A stretch of DNA of 64,000 nt from JAKAXS01 sp965279065 (lineage in GTDB: Bacteria > Pseudomonadota > Alphaproteobacteria > Rhizobiales > Hyphomicrobiaceae), in assembly GCA_965279065.1 (NCBI GenBank), contig OZ257134.1, forward strand, positions 1,922,001 through 1,986,000, given 5' to 3'. Position 1 is the first letter of the stretch; the number at the start of each line of letters is the position of its first letter. The translations under genes and the position numbers were made by a program. Below are positions 8,810 through 17,732 of this stretch, piece by piece. Under the pieces are notes generated by a model. That model made no database searches, was not told the DNA's origin, and saw nothing but the letters and a program-made list of their open reading frames with translations.

Positions 8810-8957
8810 CGATGGGGTTTTCTGCGACTGATTGAACGTATGGAGGTGACGAACCGACCATATATCCGATTTTTTTCAGAAGCAGTCATCGAGTCAATTC
8901 GGTTGCTTGGAAATGAGCCCCTGCCTGCCGGCGGCCAATGGCCTGGCGGCTGACCTT

Positions 8958-9545
8958 TCAAGCCGGCACCGGGTCCCATTGTTCTGCCGAATGTCGGAGT
9001 CGGCGTGCGAGGCTATCGGCAAAGCTTCGAAACACCACCAAATCGTATGTTGGGGTTGCATCGTGCTGGCACAGGACAACGCCGATGCTGAATGCATATG
9101 TTATTGCCACGGCATTCTTCGAGAAAGCTGCAGGCTCGAGATTGATGGTGACGCCTTTCGCCAGAAGGTCCCTCGCTCGCCGCCCAGAAACCCTGATCAC
9201 AACCCGAGCATCGGATTGGTCAGTCACTGCTCCAAGACCGGCAACGACCGGCAGAAGCTCGTGTTCGAGATCCCGGCCGGGATCGCGCGGAGCAATCATG
9301 AGCCATTGATGTGGCCCATTCCAAATCAGCTCAAGCCCGCCAGGCCCGACAATCCGCTGCGGTAGGGTCGGGAGTTCGATGCCGTACGAGCCCAGGATCG
9401 CCGCATTGAGCAGCTTTCCCTTGTTCCGTCCCGAAGCGATGCTCGCGATCGTCAGATCATCCCGGACGTCGAGCGAGATGTCGTCGTTCCTGATCAGGCA
9501 GGATCTGGAGAATGCCGGAGAGGCCGCCAATGCAAGGTCAATCAC
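8958..9545 (-). CDS. mgdD: N-methylglutamate dehydrogenase subunit D (sarcosine oxidase gamma-like)
   Basis: 195-residue protein of the sarcosine oxidase gamma subunit family (SoxG), recognisable by GPGGLELIWNGPHQWLM and the C-terminal VAITYAFSIGVVL region. It is one of four subunits of the heterotetrameric enzyme that oxidises N-methylglutamate to glutamate and formaldehyde-level carbon. It starts with GTG at 9545, overlapping the mgdC stop codon by 8 bp, which implies translational coupling. It is the last gene of the mgdABCD unit. Assignment to N-methylglutamate rather than sarcosine rests on the linked mgsABC and gmaS genes. Confidence 0.87.
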   Translation of the reverse strand: MIDLALAASPAFSRSCLIRNDDISLDVRDDLTIASIASGRNKGKLLNAAILGSYGIELPTLPQRIVGPGGLELIWNGPHQWLMIAPRDPGRDLEHELLPVVAGLGAVTDQSDARVVIRVSGRRARDLLAKGVTINLEPAAFSKNAVAITYAFSIGVVLCQHDATPTYDLVVFRSFADSLARRLRHSAEQWDPVPA

Positions 9546-12519
9546 GAGCTTTTACTCCTTCTGGATCCACAAACGCCGGGGAAACGATTTCTACGAGTTC
9601 GTCGCCGTTCCTGATGGGATCGTAGGCTCGTACGATCTCTCCGATACGTTTAGGGCCACCTTTGATCAGTCCAAGGGCGATCCAATGCCCCAGCGTTGGC
9701 GAATAGGCGACGGACGTTAAATGTCCCTCGTCGTTTGCTGGCGAGGTTTGACTATCCTTCGCGAACAGATGTGCACCCGAGCGGAGCCTGACCGCCCGGT
9801 TGACCGGGCGAAAGCCAACAAGCGTCGGCCGCGTAGGATCGACAAGGCCGGCGCGTTCACCTAGCACGCTGCCGATGAAATCCTTCTTTTTGGAAACCAT
9901 GCCTCCGAGCCCCAGATCGCGTGGCGTGGTGGTTCCATTCAGTTCCGGACCGCTGATATGCCCCTTCTCGATCCGCATCACGGCAAGGGCTTCGGCACCG
10001 TAAGGACAGACGCCGAACTCTTCGCCGGCATCCATCAACCGCCGCAGCAACGCATCGCCGTATCGCGCCGGAACACCGATTTCGAAGGCCCGCTCGCCGG
10101 AGAACGACAAGCGAAACAGGCGAGCCTTGAGTCCCCCGCAGACCGTGATTTTCCCGACCTGGAGGAAAGGAAACGCCGCGTCAGAGATGTCAAACTCAGG
10201 GTCAACGATCTTGCGTAGCAAATCCCGACACTTCGGGCCGGCAACGGCGTACTGAGCCCATTGCTCGGTAGCCGAGATCAACTGCACGTCGAGCTCAGGC
10301 CAAAGCCACTGCGAGCAATACTCCATGTGTTGGAACGCCTTGACCGCGTTGGCCGTGGTGGTCGTGACAAAGTAGTGGTTCTCGTCAAAACGCGCGATCG
10401 TGCCGTCATCCATGAAGATGCCGTCCTCCCGCAGCATCCCACCGTAGCGGGCCTTGCCGACTGGAAGCGACTTCAAGGCATTCATGTAGACGCGATCAAG
10501 AAACGCGCCGGCATCCGGCCCCTGCACGTCGATCTTGCCGAGCGTCGAGACATCGCAAACCCCGACGGCATTCCGAACGGTGTTGACTTCGCGCACAACC
10601 GTCTCGAGCCAGTCCTTCTCGCCCGCGCGCGGGTAGTAGCTCGGCCGCATCCAAAGGCCCGTCTCCACGAACACAGCGCCTTGTTCAGCGGACCAGCCGT
10701 AGGAGGGCGGGAGCCGTGCAGGCTTGAAGTCCTTGCCCCTGTGGTCACCCGCAAGCGCTCCGATCGAGACGGGTGTATACGGCGGTCGCGCCAGCGTAAC
10801 GCCCGTCTGCGGGATCGTGCGTTGCGTGAGTTCGGCCATGATTGCCAGGCCATTCACGTTCGCGGTTCTGCCCTGGTCTGTTGCCATCCCGAGCGTTGTA
10901 TATCGCTTCAGATGCTCAACGGAACGAAAGCCTTCCCTCTCGGCCAGCGCGACGTCGGAGTCCGTCACGTCGTTCTGCTGGTCGACGAAGGCTTTCCCAC
11001 GCGCATTGGGAACCCTCCATAGGGCCTCGATGGCAATGCTCTCATCCGGTGCTTGGGCAAGCGTGGTGACAGCACTGGTGAAGCCCAGCTCGACGGCAGC
11101 CTGTCGCCCAGCTTGTTGTCCGCTCTCAAGCGTCCGCTTCAAACTGAACTCGCCAGCGGCGGCGCCCGCGCATCGCATGTTGGTCGGCAACACGGAAGGA
11201 ACAAACGCGAGAAGGCTCTCATCCCAGACCGGCCGACCGCCAAGGTGGGACGTCAATTGAACATTGGGATTCCAGCCCCCCGAAACCGCTAGCAGATCGC
11301 AATCGATCGTCAGCCGTTGACCGATGCCGTATTCGACGGTCACGCTCTCGACGGCCTTTCCGCCATTCGCATCGACGATGACGGCACCAGGGATCAGCGC
11401 CACCTTGGTGTCAGCAACGATCCGCCGTACGGCCTCACCGGGCTTCTGCCGTGAGTCAACCAATGCGGCAACCTCAATGCCGGCGCGGGTCAGGTCCGTG
11501 ACCGTTGTGGCTCCATAGTCGTTGTTTGTGAAAACGACTGCGCGGCGTCCCGGCGCCACACCAAATCGATTGATGTAGCTGCGAACGGCACCGGCCAGCA
11601 TGACGCCGGGCCGATCGTTGCCCCCGAAGACGATTGGGCGTTCAGTTGCCCCGGCGGTGAGGATCGTGCGCTTGGCAACGATGCGCCAAAGTCTTTGCCG
11701 AGGCATGCCGTGCGCAGCCGAAGCCAAATGATCGCTCACGCGTTCGACGGCGCCATACGAACCCGCGTCATAGGTACCGAACACGGTGGTGCGCCGGAGG
11801 ACCGTGACATGCGGCTGCTTCAAGAGATCGGCTTCGACCTCGGAAACCCATTGCGCGCTCGAACGGCCATTGATTATCGAACAATCGTCGATGGCGCGGC
11901 CGCCAAGCGCGGCATGCTCTTCGGCGATAATAACCCGGGCACCGCAGGCAGCAGCGCTCGCCGCAGCAGCCAGGCCCGCAGGCCCGCCGCCGACCACGAG
12001 GACATCGCAGTGCGCTGTGACCTTCTCGTAGCTGTCAGGGTCGGCACCATCGGCCGCCCGGCCCAGACCTGCAGCGCGACGTATGGCTGGCTCATACAGC
12101 TTCTCCCAGAACGCAGCCGGCCACATGAACGTCTTGTAGTAGAACCCGGCAACGAACACCGAAGACAGCAGCGAGTTCACTGACAGGAGATCGAAATTCA
12201 GATTGGGCCAGCGGTTTTGGCTCTTTGCCTGGAGGCCATCGAACAGTTCGGCCATCGTGGCCTTGGTGTTCGGCTCTCGATAGGCGCCCGTGCGCAATTC
12301 CACCAGCGCGTTCGGCTCCTCTGAACCGGCACTCATGATACCGCGTGGGCGATGATACTTGAACGAGCGGCCAGAAAGTTTGACGCCGTTCGCAATGAGC
12401 GCCGAGGCTAGCGTATCGCCCGGATGGCCAGAGTATCGCTTGCCGTCAAAGGTGAACGAGACCGTCCTCTTCCGGTCGATCACGCCACCGGATGATAGAC
12501 GCTGTTGCTGCCGGGCCAT
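9538..12519 (-). CDS. mgdC: N-methylglutamate dehydrogenase subunit C (sarcosine oxidase alpha-like)
   Basis: 993-residue large subunit. The N-terminus (about 15-100) is a ferredoxin-like Fer2_4 domain (TFDGKRYSGHPGDTLASALI). The middle is a dinucleotide-binding oxidoreductase with VVGGGPAGLAAAASAA near residue 160. The C-terminal 380 residues form a GcvT-type folate domain that transfers the released one-carbon unit to tetrahydrofolate. Length fits SoxA proteins (about 960-1000). The frame is open further upstream, but the ATG at 12519 begins exactly at the mgdB stop (TAATG junction), so it is chosen. The subunit forms the core of the N-methylglutamate dehydrogenase complex. No anomalies seen. 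Confidence 0.92.
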   Translation of the reverse strand: MARQQQRLSSGGVIDRKRTVSFTFDGKRYSGHPGDTLASALIANGVKLSGRSFKYHRPRGIMSAGSEEPNALVELRTGAYREPNTKATMAELFDGLQAKSQNRWPNLNFDLLSVNSLLSSVFVAGFYYKTFMWPAAFWEKLYEPAIRRAAGLGRAADGADPDSYEKVTAHCDVLVVGGGPAGLAAAASAAACGARVIIAEEHAALGGRAIDDCSIINGRSSAQWVSEVEADLLKQPHVTVLRRTTVFGTYDAGSYGAVERVSDHLASAAHGMPRQRLWRIVAKRTILTAGATERPIVFGGNDRPGVMLAGAVRSYINRFGVAPGRRAVVFTNNDYGATTVTDLTRAGIEVAALVDSRQKPGEAVRRIVADTKVALIPGAVIVDANGGKAVESVTVEYGIGQRLTIDCDLLAVSGGWNPNVQLTSHLGGRPVWDESLLAFVPSVLPTNMRCAGAAAGEFSLKRTLESGQQAGRQAAVELGFTSAVTTLAQAPDESIAIEALWRVPNARGKAFVDQQNDVTDSDVALAEREGFRSVEHLKRYTTLGMATDQGRTANVNGLAIMAELTQRTIPQTGVTLARPPYTPVSIGALAGDHRGKDFKPARLPPSYGWSAEQGAVFVETGLWMRPSYYPRAGEKDWLETVVREVNTVRNAVGVCDVSTLGKIDVQGPDAGAFLDRVYMNALKSLPVGKARYGGMLREDGIFMDDGTIARFDENHYFVTTTTANAVKAFQHMEYCSQWLWPELDVQLISATEQWAQYAVAGPKCRDLLRKIVDPEFDISDAAFPFLQVGKITVCGGLKARLFRLSFSGERAFEIGVPARYGDALLRRLMDAGEEFGVCPYGAEALAVMRIEKGHISGPELNGTTTPRDLGLGGMVSKKKDFIGSVLGERAGLVDPTRPTLVGFRPVNRAVRLRSGAHLFAKDSQTSPANDEGHLTSVAYSPTLGHWIALGLIKGGPKRIGEIVRAYDPIRNGDELVEIVSPAFVDPEGVKARD

Positions 12520-12815
12520 TACGCAATCTCCTTGGCTTGACTGTCGCGCGCGATGGCGACGTCCCTGGCGATCTCGACGCCGCTGATGGCGTGAGTTGCG
12601 ATGTTGCGCGTCACCACCAGCCACGCATGACACCCGGCGGCGTGATACCAGAGCTCGCGATGCTGCCCGGCCGGATTGGTTCGCTCAAATACGTAGCGCG
12701 TGAAGTCCCCCATGGCCGTGGGGCTGTCCTTGTCCGGACGGGCCACTGTCGCGTCCCCGTGATAGACGAATTCTTCAACGCCCCTCTCGCCGCAGCATGG
12801 ACAATCGATTCTCAT
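12519..12815 (-). CDS. mgdB: N-methylglutamate dehydrogenase subunit B (sarcosine oxidase delta-like)
   Basis: 98-residue SoxD-family protein. The zinc-binding N-terminus IDCPCCGERGVEEF and the block ELWYHAAGCHAWLVVTRN are diagnostic; four Cys/His ligands can be seen. The delta subunit contacts the alpha subunit in the heterotetramer. The stop codon overlaps the mgdC start by one base (TAATG), giving tight coupling; mgdA ends 20 bp upstream. Normal length for the family. Confidence 0.92.
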   Translation of the reverse strand: MRIDCPCCGERGVEEFVYHGDATVARPDKDSPTAMGDFTRYVFERTNPAGQHRELWYHAAGCHAWLVVTRNIATHAISGVEIARDVAIARDSQAKEIA

Positions 12816-12835
12816 GTTCAGATTCCTTTCGGCGA

Positions 12836-14089
12836 TCAGTGCAGATTGGGATGCGGGCCCATCCCTTTTTCATCGATGGCATGGCCGGTCGCGAAGCGAT
12901 CGAGACGGTAGGGTTTTGCAGTCTCATGTGGCTGGTCAGTCGCGATCAGATGGGCGAAACACAGGCCAGATGCCGGCGTTGCCTTGAACCCGCCGTAGCA
13001 CCAGCCGCCATTGAAATAGAGGCCCTTGATCGGTGTTCGATCGATGAAGGGGCTACCGTCCATGGACATGTCCATGATCCCACCCCAGGAGCGCAGAAGC
13101 CGAACCCGGCCAATCCGCGGCATCAACGCCATGCCGCCTTCGCACACGTCCTCCACCACGGGAAGGTTGCCGCGTTGCGCGTAGCTGTTGTAGCCGTCGA
13201 GATCTCCGCCGAATACCAGACCGCCCTTGTCCGACTGGCTGATGTAGAAGTGCCCCGCACCAAACGTCACGACACCATCGATGAATGGCTTCAGGCCTTC
13301 GGTCACGAAAGCTTGCAGCACATGACTTTCGATCGGGAGGCGAAGGCCCGCCATCTGCGCCACTCGCGACGAATTTCCGGCAACCGCTAGCCCGACCTTC
13401 TTGGCACCGATAAACCCGCGCGACGTTTCCACGCCGACAACAGTGTCATTGGCAATCCTGAAGGCCTTCACCTCGCAGTTCTGGATAATATCGACACCAT
13501 GCGCGTCTGCCGCCCGCGCATAACCCCACGCAACTGCGTCGTGACGCACCGTACCGCCGCGGCGCTGAAGCAGCCCGCCGTGGATGGGAAACCTGCTGTT
13601 GTCGAAATCGAGGAAGGGCACCATTTTGCGCACGGCGTCCCGATCCAGCAGCTCGGCATCCACACCATGGATTCGCATTGCGTTTCCGCGTCGCGCAAAG
13701 GCGTCGCGCTGACTGTCGGAATGGTAGAGGTTCAAGACCCCGCGTTGGCTTACCATCGCGTTGTAATTGATTTCGCGTTCGAGGTTCTCCCAGAGCTTCA
13801 TGGAGAGTTCATAGAACGGGATATTGCCGGCGAGCATGTAGTTGGACCGCACGATCGTCGTGTTCCGGCCGACGTTTCCACCGCCGATCCATCCCTTCTC
13901 GACCACGGCGATCCGCGCCTTGCGATACTGCTTGGCGAGGTAATATGCCGTGGCGAGACCGTGTCCGCCGCCACCGATGATGATGATGTCGTAGTCCGCC
14001 TTCGGTTCGGCTTCCCGCCACGTCGGCGCCCAACCGCGGTGGCCGCGCAAGGACTCTCGCAAGACGGAAAATATGGAATAGGGCTGCAT
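12836..14089 (-). CDS. mgdA: N-methylglutamate dehydrogenase subunit A (sarcosine oxidase beta-like, FAD-dependent)
   Basis: 417-residue flavoprotein of the DAO/SoxB family. The FAD-binding motif DIIIIGGGGHGLATAYYLA is at about residues 33-51, and the covalent-flavin region VGRNTTIVRSNY follows. The C-terminus has the substrate-site/FAD segment NGGWCYGGFKATPASG. It carries the amine-oxidising site of N-methylglutamate dehydrogenase. It is the first gene of mgdABCD, 93 bp from the divergent LysR gene, so the promoter lies in 14090-14182. Family length is usual. SoxB of sarcosine oxidase is the nearest alternative; the pathway context favours MgdA. Confidence 0.92.
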   Translation of the reverse strand: MQPYSIFSVLRESLRGHRGWAPTWREAEPKADYDIIIIGGGGHGLATAYYLAKQYRKARIAVVEKGWIGGGNVGRNTTIVRSNYMLAGNIPFYELSMKLWENLEREINYNAMVSQRGVLNLYHSDSQRDAFARRGNAMRIHGVDAELLDRDAVRKMVPFLDFDNSRFPIHGGLLQRRGGTVRHDAVAWGYARAADAHGVDIIQNCEVKAFRIANDTVVGVETSRGFIGAKKVGLAVAGNSSRVAQMAGLRLPIESHVLQAFVTEGLKPFIDGVVTFGAGHFYISQSDKGGLVFGGDLDGYNSYAQRGNLPVVEDVCEGGMALMPRIGRVRLLRSWGGIMDMSMDGSPFIDRTPIKGLYFNGGWCYGGFKATPASGLCFAHLIATDQPHETAKPYRLDRFATGHAIDEKGMGPHPNLH

Positions 14090-14103
14090 GTTAACGCTCC
14101 AGT

Positions 14104-14162
14104 GCCGGCTCGATTTAACTATTAGCCGGCCGTCTGCGTTGGGGTATATAAGTCCGGCTTAT
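14104..14162. promoter_or_regulatory. Inverted repeats in mgdA/LysR divergent promoter
   Basis: Two small dyads lie between mgdA and the LysR gene. GCCGGCT at 14104-14110 pairs with AGCCGGC at 14124-14130 across 13 bases, and ATAAG-N5-CTTAT spans 14148-14162. LysR-type proteins usually bind a dyad between their own gene and a divergent target. The first dyad, nearer mgdA, is a reasonable LysR recognition site and the second overlaps the region expected for the regulator's own promoter. No experiment-like evidence is available from sequence alone. Confidence 0.45.
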
Positions 14163-14182
14163 AGTAGCGGCTGGAGCGAAAC

Positions 14183-15088
14183 TTGGCCCTCCCCCTGGAT
14201 TTGCGATCGCTGGAAGTCTTCTTGGCTGTGTGTGACAGCGGCTCGATGTCGGGTGCTGCTCGTGCCCTGGCCATGACGCAGCCCGCCGTCTCATTGGCCA
14301 TTGCAGAATTGGAACGAAAAGTCGGTAGCGCACTGTTCGATCGCAATGTTCGTCCTCTGGCTGTAACCGTTGCAGGCGAGGTCTTGCGCCAGCGTGGCAG
14401 CGTGCTGATCGCCGAAGCACGGGAGATTCCCGCGCTGTTGCGGGAAACCAAGCATGGCAAGGTTCCATCGATCCGCGTTGGCCTTGTCGATTCCCTCAGT
14501 CGAACCTTGTCGCTACCGGTGGCTGCGTTTCTGAAACTCCGGGCCGGTGAGGTCTCAATTCTTTCCGGACTTACTGCCACCCATGCCAGTGATCTGCTGA
14601 CGCGCCGTTTGGACATTTTCCTCGGCGTCGACGATCTGCAGGACCTGCAAGGTCTGGAGCGGTGGGAAATTGCCAGCGAGCCTTACGTGCTCCTCGTCCC
14701 CGCGGGCCGGAAACCTCCGGATTCGCTCAAGAAGCTTTCCGCTCTAGCCGCAGAGCTGCCGCTCATCCGGTTTAGCGCCAGGTCCCAGACTGGCTCCCAA
14801 ATCGAACGGCATCTGCGAAGGATTGGTCTCGTGCCGCCGCGCTCCATCGAGTTCGACAGTCCTCACGCAGTCGCCGCAAGCGTAGCAAATGGCGACGGCT
14901 TCGCCATATCGACACCGCTTTGTCTGGCGGAAGCCAAACTCGCCAAGTCCGCGGTGACTCTGGCGCGATTGCCCGGCCCCCAATTCAAGCGGACGCTCAC
15001 ACTCGTGGCGCGGCAACGGGAACTCGGCAACCTTCCGCGGGAACTCTGTGCCATGGCCCGCAGCGCACTCCCATCTCTAGAGCCATAA
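14183..15088 (+). CDS. LysR-family transcriptional regulator, likely controlling mgdABCD
   Basis: 301 residues: an N-terminal winged helix-turn-helix (LRSLEVFLAVCDSGSMSGAA, MTQPAVSLAIAELERKVG) followed by a LysR substrate-binding domain of two alpha/beta lobes. The start is a TTG with GGAG upstream; no better ATG exists in frame. Divergent placement 93 bp from mgdA is the standard arrangement for a LysR regulator and its target operon. The co-inducer is unknown; an amine or N-methylglutamate is plausible. The gene ends just before a strong hairpin that terminates the opposing gcvT transcript. Confidence 0.88.
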   Translation: MALPLDLRSLEVFLAVCDSGSMSGAARALAMTQPAVSLAIAELERKVGSALFDRNVRPLAVTVAGEVLRQRGSVLIAEAREIPALLRETKHGKVPSIRVGLVDSLSRTLSLPVAAFLKLRAGEVSILSGLTATHASDLLTRRLDIFLGVDDLQDLQGLERWEIASEPYVLLVPAGRKPPDSLKKLSALAAELPLIRFSARSQTGSQIERHLRRIGLVPPRSIEFDSPHAVAASVANGDGFAISTPLCLAEAKLAKSAVTLARLPGPQFKRTLTLVARQRELGNLPRELCAMARSALPSLEP

Positions 15089-15118
15089 AAAAAGAGCCCA
15101 ACAACGTGTTGGGCTCTT
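15087..15118 (-). terminator. Rho-independent terminator of gcvT copy 2 (also hairpin after LysR)
   Basis: A perfect 12-bp stem (AAGAGCCCAACA at 15092-15103, complement at 15107-15118, loop ACG) is followed on the minus strand by seven T residues (15087-15093). This ends minus-strand transcription arriving from the GcvT-family gene at 15220-16347. The LysR stop codon overlaps its A-run side, so the same hairpin may also slow plus-strand transcription. Confidence 0.88.
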
Positions 15119-15219
15119 CAGGAGCTGCCCTTGGGGAAGCCTGGAGTTATCCAGGCACGCATGTGGGCAGTGTTGAACGTCTCACGGGAGGAATCCGTCG
15201 TGAGACCTTCACCTTGGGG

Positions 15220-16347
15220 TCAGCGTTCCGAAAGCGGGTGGGTCCGCAGGCGAAGCGGGTCATAAAACGGCATTCTGACCACTGTCGCCGGGTAGGACTT
15301 TACGCCGTCGTGAATATCCACGGCCGTTCCGAGCCGCGTATGAGACGGTACGATCTGAGCCATCGCGATCGATTTCATCAGGTGCCTGCTGTAAGCCGCA
15401 CTCGTGACCACGCCGACTTCGTGACCGCCTGCAAACACTTTTGCTGACGGCGTCATGGCCTCGGCTGAATCGACTTCGAGCCCGGCAATATAGGAACGCT
15501 CCTTGCCTCGGCGTTTGATCAACCCGCCTTTGCCACGGAAATCCGGCTTGTCGAGGTCGATCGTCCAGTCAGCACGAACCTCGTAAGGCGTCGTGTCGCC
15601 GTGCGTCATGTCAAAGGGGAAAAACAACAGGCCGGCCTCGACACGCCCTATGTCGAGGCACGTCCATGAGGTCGCAATGACACCATGCTCCTTACCCGCT
15701 GCCAGAATCTTGTCCCACAACTCGATGGCGTCGTTTGACGAACAAAACACCTCGTAGCCGCGCTCACCGGAATACCCACCCCGTGCGATCGACACGTCCT
15801 TGCCGAACAGCTGCGTTCGCTGATGCGTGAAATAGCTGATCAGGTCCAAATCCATCCCCGCGTGGGGATTGAGAACATCAATGGCCAGCGGCCCCTGCAG
15901 CGAAAGGATGTGAACATCTTCATCACGGGCAAACCGGACATTGAAGCGCTGCGCAATTGAAGGCATCACCTCTTCGAGGGCGCCGCCGCCGTGACTCACA
16001 CGAAACGTATTCGGCGCGTCGCAGTACACCAGGACGTCATCGATCAGTGATCCGTGATCATCGACGATGTTGGAGATATGCGACTGGCCAGCAGTCATTT
16101 TGGAAACATTCGTCGTCAGCAGATAGTCGAGAAACTTGGACGCCTCCGGACCGGACACGTTCACGATCTTCAATGCCGAAACGTCGATTAGCCCGGCGCG
16201 ATATCTGACAGCCGCGATTTCCTCATAGGGGTCGGTGGCATAGTTCTGCGGAATGGGCATGTCATTCCACGCCTGCTGCAAATCGGATCCGAGAGCGCGA
16301 TGTCGGCCATTCAGGATCGACTGCCGTTGCTTTACTGGTTTGTCCAT
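15220..16347 (-). CDS. GcvT-family (aminomethyltransferase-like) folate protein, copy 2
   Basis: 375 residues, strongly similar along its whole length to copy 1 at 2645-3763; shared blocks include DPYEE(I/V)AAVRYRAGL, HISNIVD and FFPFDMTHGDTTP. The fold is that of the tetrahydrofolate-dependent glycine-cleavage T protein. Placed next to the dimethylamine monooxygenase genes, it probably matches the accessory DmmD-type function reported to be needed for growth on methylated amines; this equivalence is my inference. The ATG at 16347 has a GGTGAG site upstream. Although on the same strand as dmmABC, it is separated from dmmC by a strong terminator, so it should have its own promoter in 16348-16640. 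Confidence 0.83.
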   Translation of the reverse strand: MDKPVKQRQSILNGRHRALGSDLQQAWNDMPIPQNYATDPYEEIAAVRYRAGLIDVSALKIVNVSGPEASKFLDYLLTTNVSKMTAGQSHISNIVDDHGSLIDDVLVYCDAPNTFRVSHGGGALEEVMPSIAQRFNVRFARDEDVHILSLQGPLAIDVLNPHAGMDLDLISYFTHQRTQLFGKDVSIARGGYSGERGYEVFCSSNDAIELWDKILAAGKEHGVIATSWTCLDIGRVEAGLLFFPFDMTHGDTTPYEVRADWTIDLDKPDFRGKGGLIKRRGKERSYIAGLEVDSAEAMTPSAKVFAGGHEVGVVTSAAYSRHLMKSIAMAQIVPSHTRLGTAVDIHDGVKSYPATVVRMPFYDPLRLRTHPLSER

Positions 16348-16641
16348 TGTGCTCACCAAATGAAGGATCAAGCCTGCGGAGCCAAAACGTCCGAAATAGA
16401 GAATGCCTATGCCATGCTCTTGAGTCAATTAAATTTCGTTACAAGAAATATAATTCTCGAAATACAGCCGTCTGATTATGGAAATACTTAAATGATATCA
16501 GAGCTATGCTTGCAGGTAACCGGTTGGATGAGGACCCGCGCAGTCGATTACCCAAAGCAATTCGTCCGCACCAAGACCCGTCTTGTGCGGATGGTCCAAA
16601 CAGCTGAACGATTTGACGCCCAAGAAAATTGAGCGCGCAGT
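16348..16641 (-). promoter_or_regulatory. Leader/promoter region of gcvT copy 2 with motifs shared with mgsA
   Basis: Together with the terminator that follows, this makes a 341-bp stretch without a gene. It contains, on the minus strand, TTGACTCAAGAGC (16428 back to 16416) and, on the plus strand, ATTTCGTTACAAG (16433-16445). Both motifs recur with one mismatch each in front of mgsA (21436-21448 and 21404-21416). TTGACT could act as a -35 hexamer and the TTTCGTWACAAG element as an activator site. I looked for a glycine riboswitch pattern, given the GcvT product, and saw none. No further reading frame looks coding. Confidence 0.5.
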
Positions 16642-16681
16642 GAAAAAACAAGCGACGAGGATCAAACCTGATCCTCGTCGC
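16642..16681 (-). terminator. Rho-independent terminator of dmmABC
   Basis: A 13-bp perfect stem (GCGACGAGGATCA at 16652-16664, complement at 16669-16681) with loop AACC is followed on the minus strand by CTTGTTTTTTCA. It begins 8 bp after the dmmC stop codon and therefore closes the permease-dmmA-dmmB-dmmC transcript, separating it from gcvT copy 2. Confidence 0.9.
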
Positions 16682-16688
16682 GCAACAA

Positions 16689-17732
16689 CTAGTCTGGTCC
16701 GCCTCCGGGCGACGTCGGCAAGCCATCATCGTATTGCGATAGCCATTCGATGGTCACGTCGCGGTAACGCGTGATGCCCTTGTAGTCGACGAGTTCCGCG
16801 GGCAGGTCTTTGAGAACACGATGCATGCGGCGTCCCCACTTCGGGACAGTGACCAGTTCGCGCATTTTGAGCATGTACGCCCGGATCGAGAACACGATCG
16901 CGTTTGACCGCGGGAGGCGCCACAATGCCTGGAGTTCAACGCGCAGGTGAACTTTGTCGCCAACGTTGGACGGCGTCACCGACGCGCGGTCCTTGCCCCA
17001 CTTGTTGTAATTCTCAGGGCTGGTGTCGAGCCGAGGATTGATGGTCATCGTCCAGTTGAGGCGACGAACAGGTTCCCCAAGCTGCAAGTTCAATAGAAAC
17101 TTTAGCGCCCGATCGAAGATCTTCATGTCGTGCGCAAGGGGAACCGGCCCATGCCATTCCATGAAGTTCATGCCGACGTCAAAGTCGAGAGACCAATCGG
17201 CCTGGGTGGTTGAGATGCCGGCATCCATCCAGAGGTTATTGTCGCGTTGGTCGAGAAGCGTGAAGTCACCCTGACACTGACGGGTGATGTATTCCATGGG
17301 CTCTTGCGGCAACGTCGAAACATCTCCGAAGACAAACTTCTGATCGATATTCAACGGCCGGTTGATCCAGTGCCAATGGGCGCCCTCCGTTTTCAACGAA
17401 AACCATTGCGGGTAGTCGCGCGCCATCGAGGTCATCAGCAGCTCGAGAAGATCCCACTGCGCCAGCATCATATGAGGCAGCGCCTGACAGCGCTTGGGAT
17501 CCGCCTTCAGCACCAGGGCTCGATCTTCCATCTCCGAAACGTAGTGCTCGTCGATATCGATCGGGAACTCGTATATGCCGCCCTTCTGACCCGCGCGGTG
17601 CGGTTCGATGTTGACCGAGTACATGTACTTGTCTTCCCAATAGGGGAAGGGAAAGCGATGAATGGCCGTCTCGCTGTTTGCGAAAGTGAAGTCGTCGCGG
17701 AATGTCTCTTTCTTGAACGCTTGGTTCATCAC
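16689..17732 (-). CDS. dmmC: Dimethylamine monooxygenase, heme-dependent oxidative N-demethylase (DUF3445) subunit
   Basis: 347-residue DUF3445/HODM alpha-type protein. Recognisable features are the N-terminal FPYWEDKYMYSVNIEP segment, PQEPMEYITRQ, and the conserved C-terminal stretch NWTMTINPRLDTSPEN with LRVELQALWRLPRS. The family supplies the haem-containing oxygenase site that demethylates dimethylamine to methylamine and formaldehyde using electrons passed from a flavin/2Fe-2S reductase. The start overlaps the dmmB stop by 4 bp (ATGA). It is the last gene before a strong terminator. The letter C follows gene order dmmA-B-C; published lettering should be checked against a reference genome. 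Confidence 0.84.
   Translation of the reverse strand: MMNQAFKKETFRDDFTFANSETAIHRFPFPYWEDKYMYSVNIEPHRAGQKGGIYEFPIDIDEHYVSEMEDRALVLKADPKRCQALPHMMLAQWDLLELLMTSMARDYPQWFSLKTEGAHWHWINRPLNIDQKFVFGDVSTLPQEPMEYITRQCQGDFTLLDQRDNNLWMDAGISTTQADWSLDFDVGMNFMEWHGPVPLAHDMKIFDRALKFLLNLQLGEPVRRLNWTMTINPRLDTSPENYNKWGKDRASVTPSNVGDKVHLRVELQALWRLPRSNAIVFSIRAYMLKMRELVTVPKWGRRMHRVLKDLPAELVDYKGITRYRDVTIEWLSQYDDGLPTSPGGGPD

Noticed and set aside
15119..15219. Small RNA or attenuator from dyads after the LysR gene
   Set aside because: Short hairpins are visible (around 15140 and 15180), but there is no promoter-like element or conserved fold to support a separate RNA.
16348..16641. Glycine riboswitch upstream of gcvT copy 2
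   Set aside because: I looked for paired aptamer consensus (GGAGAG... and CGCCGAAGG-like blocks) and did not see it; the region instead has promoter-like elements and AT-rich spacers.
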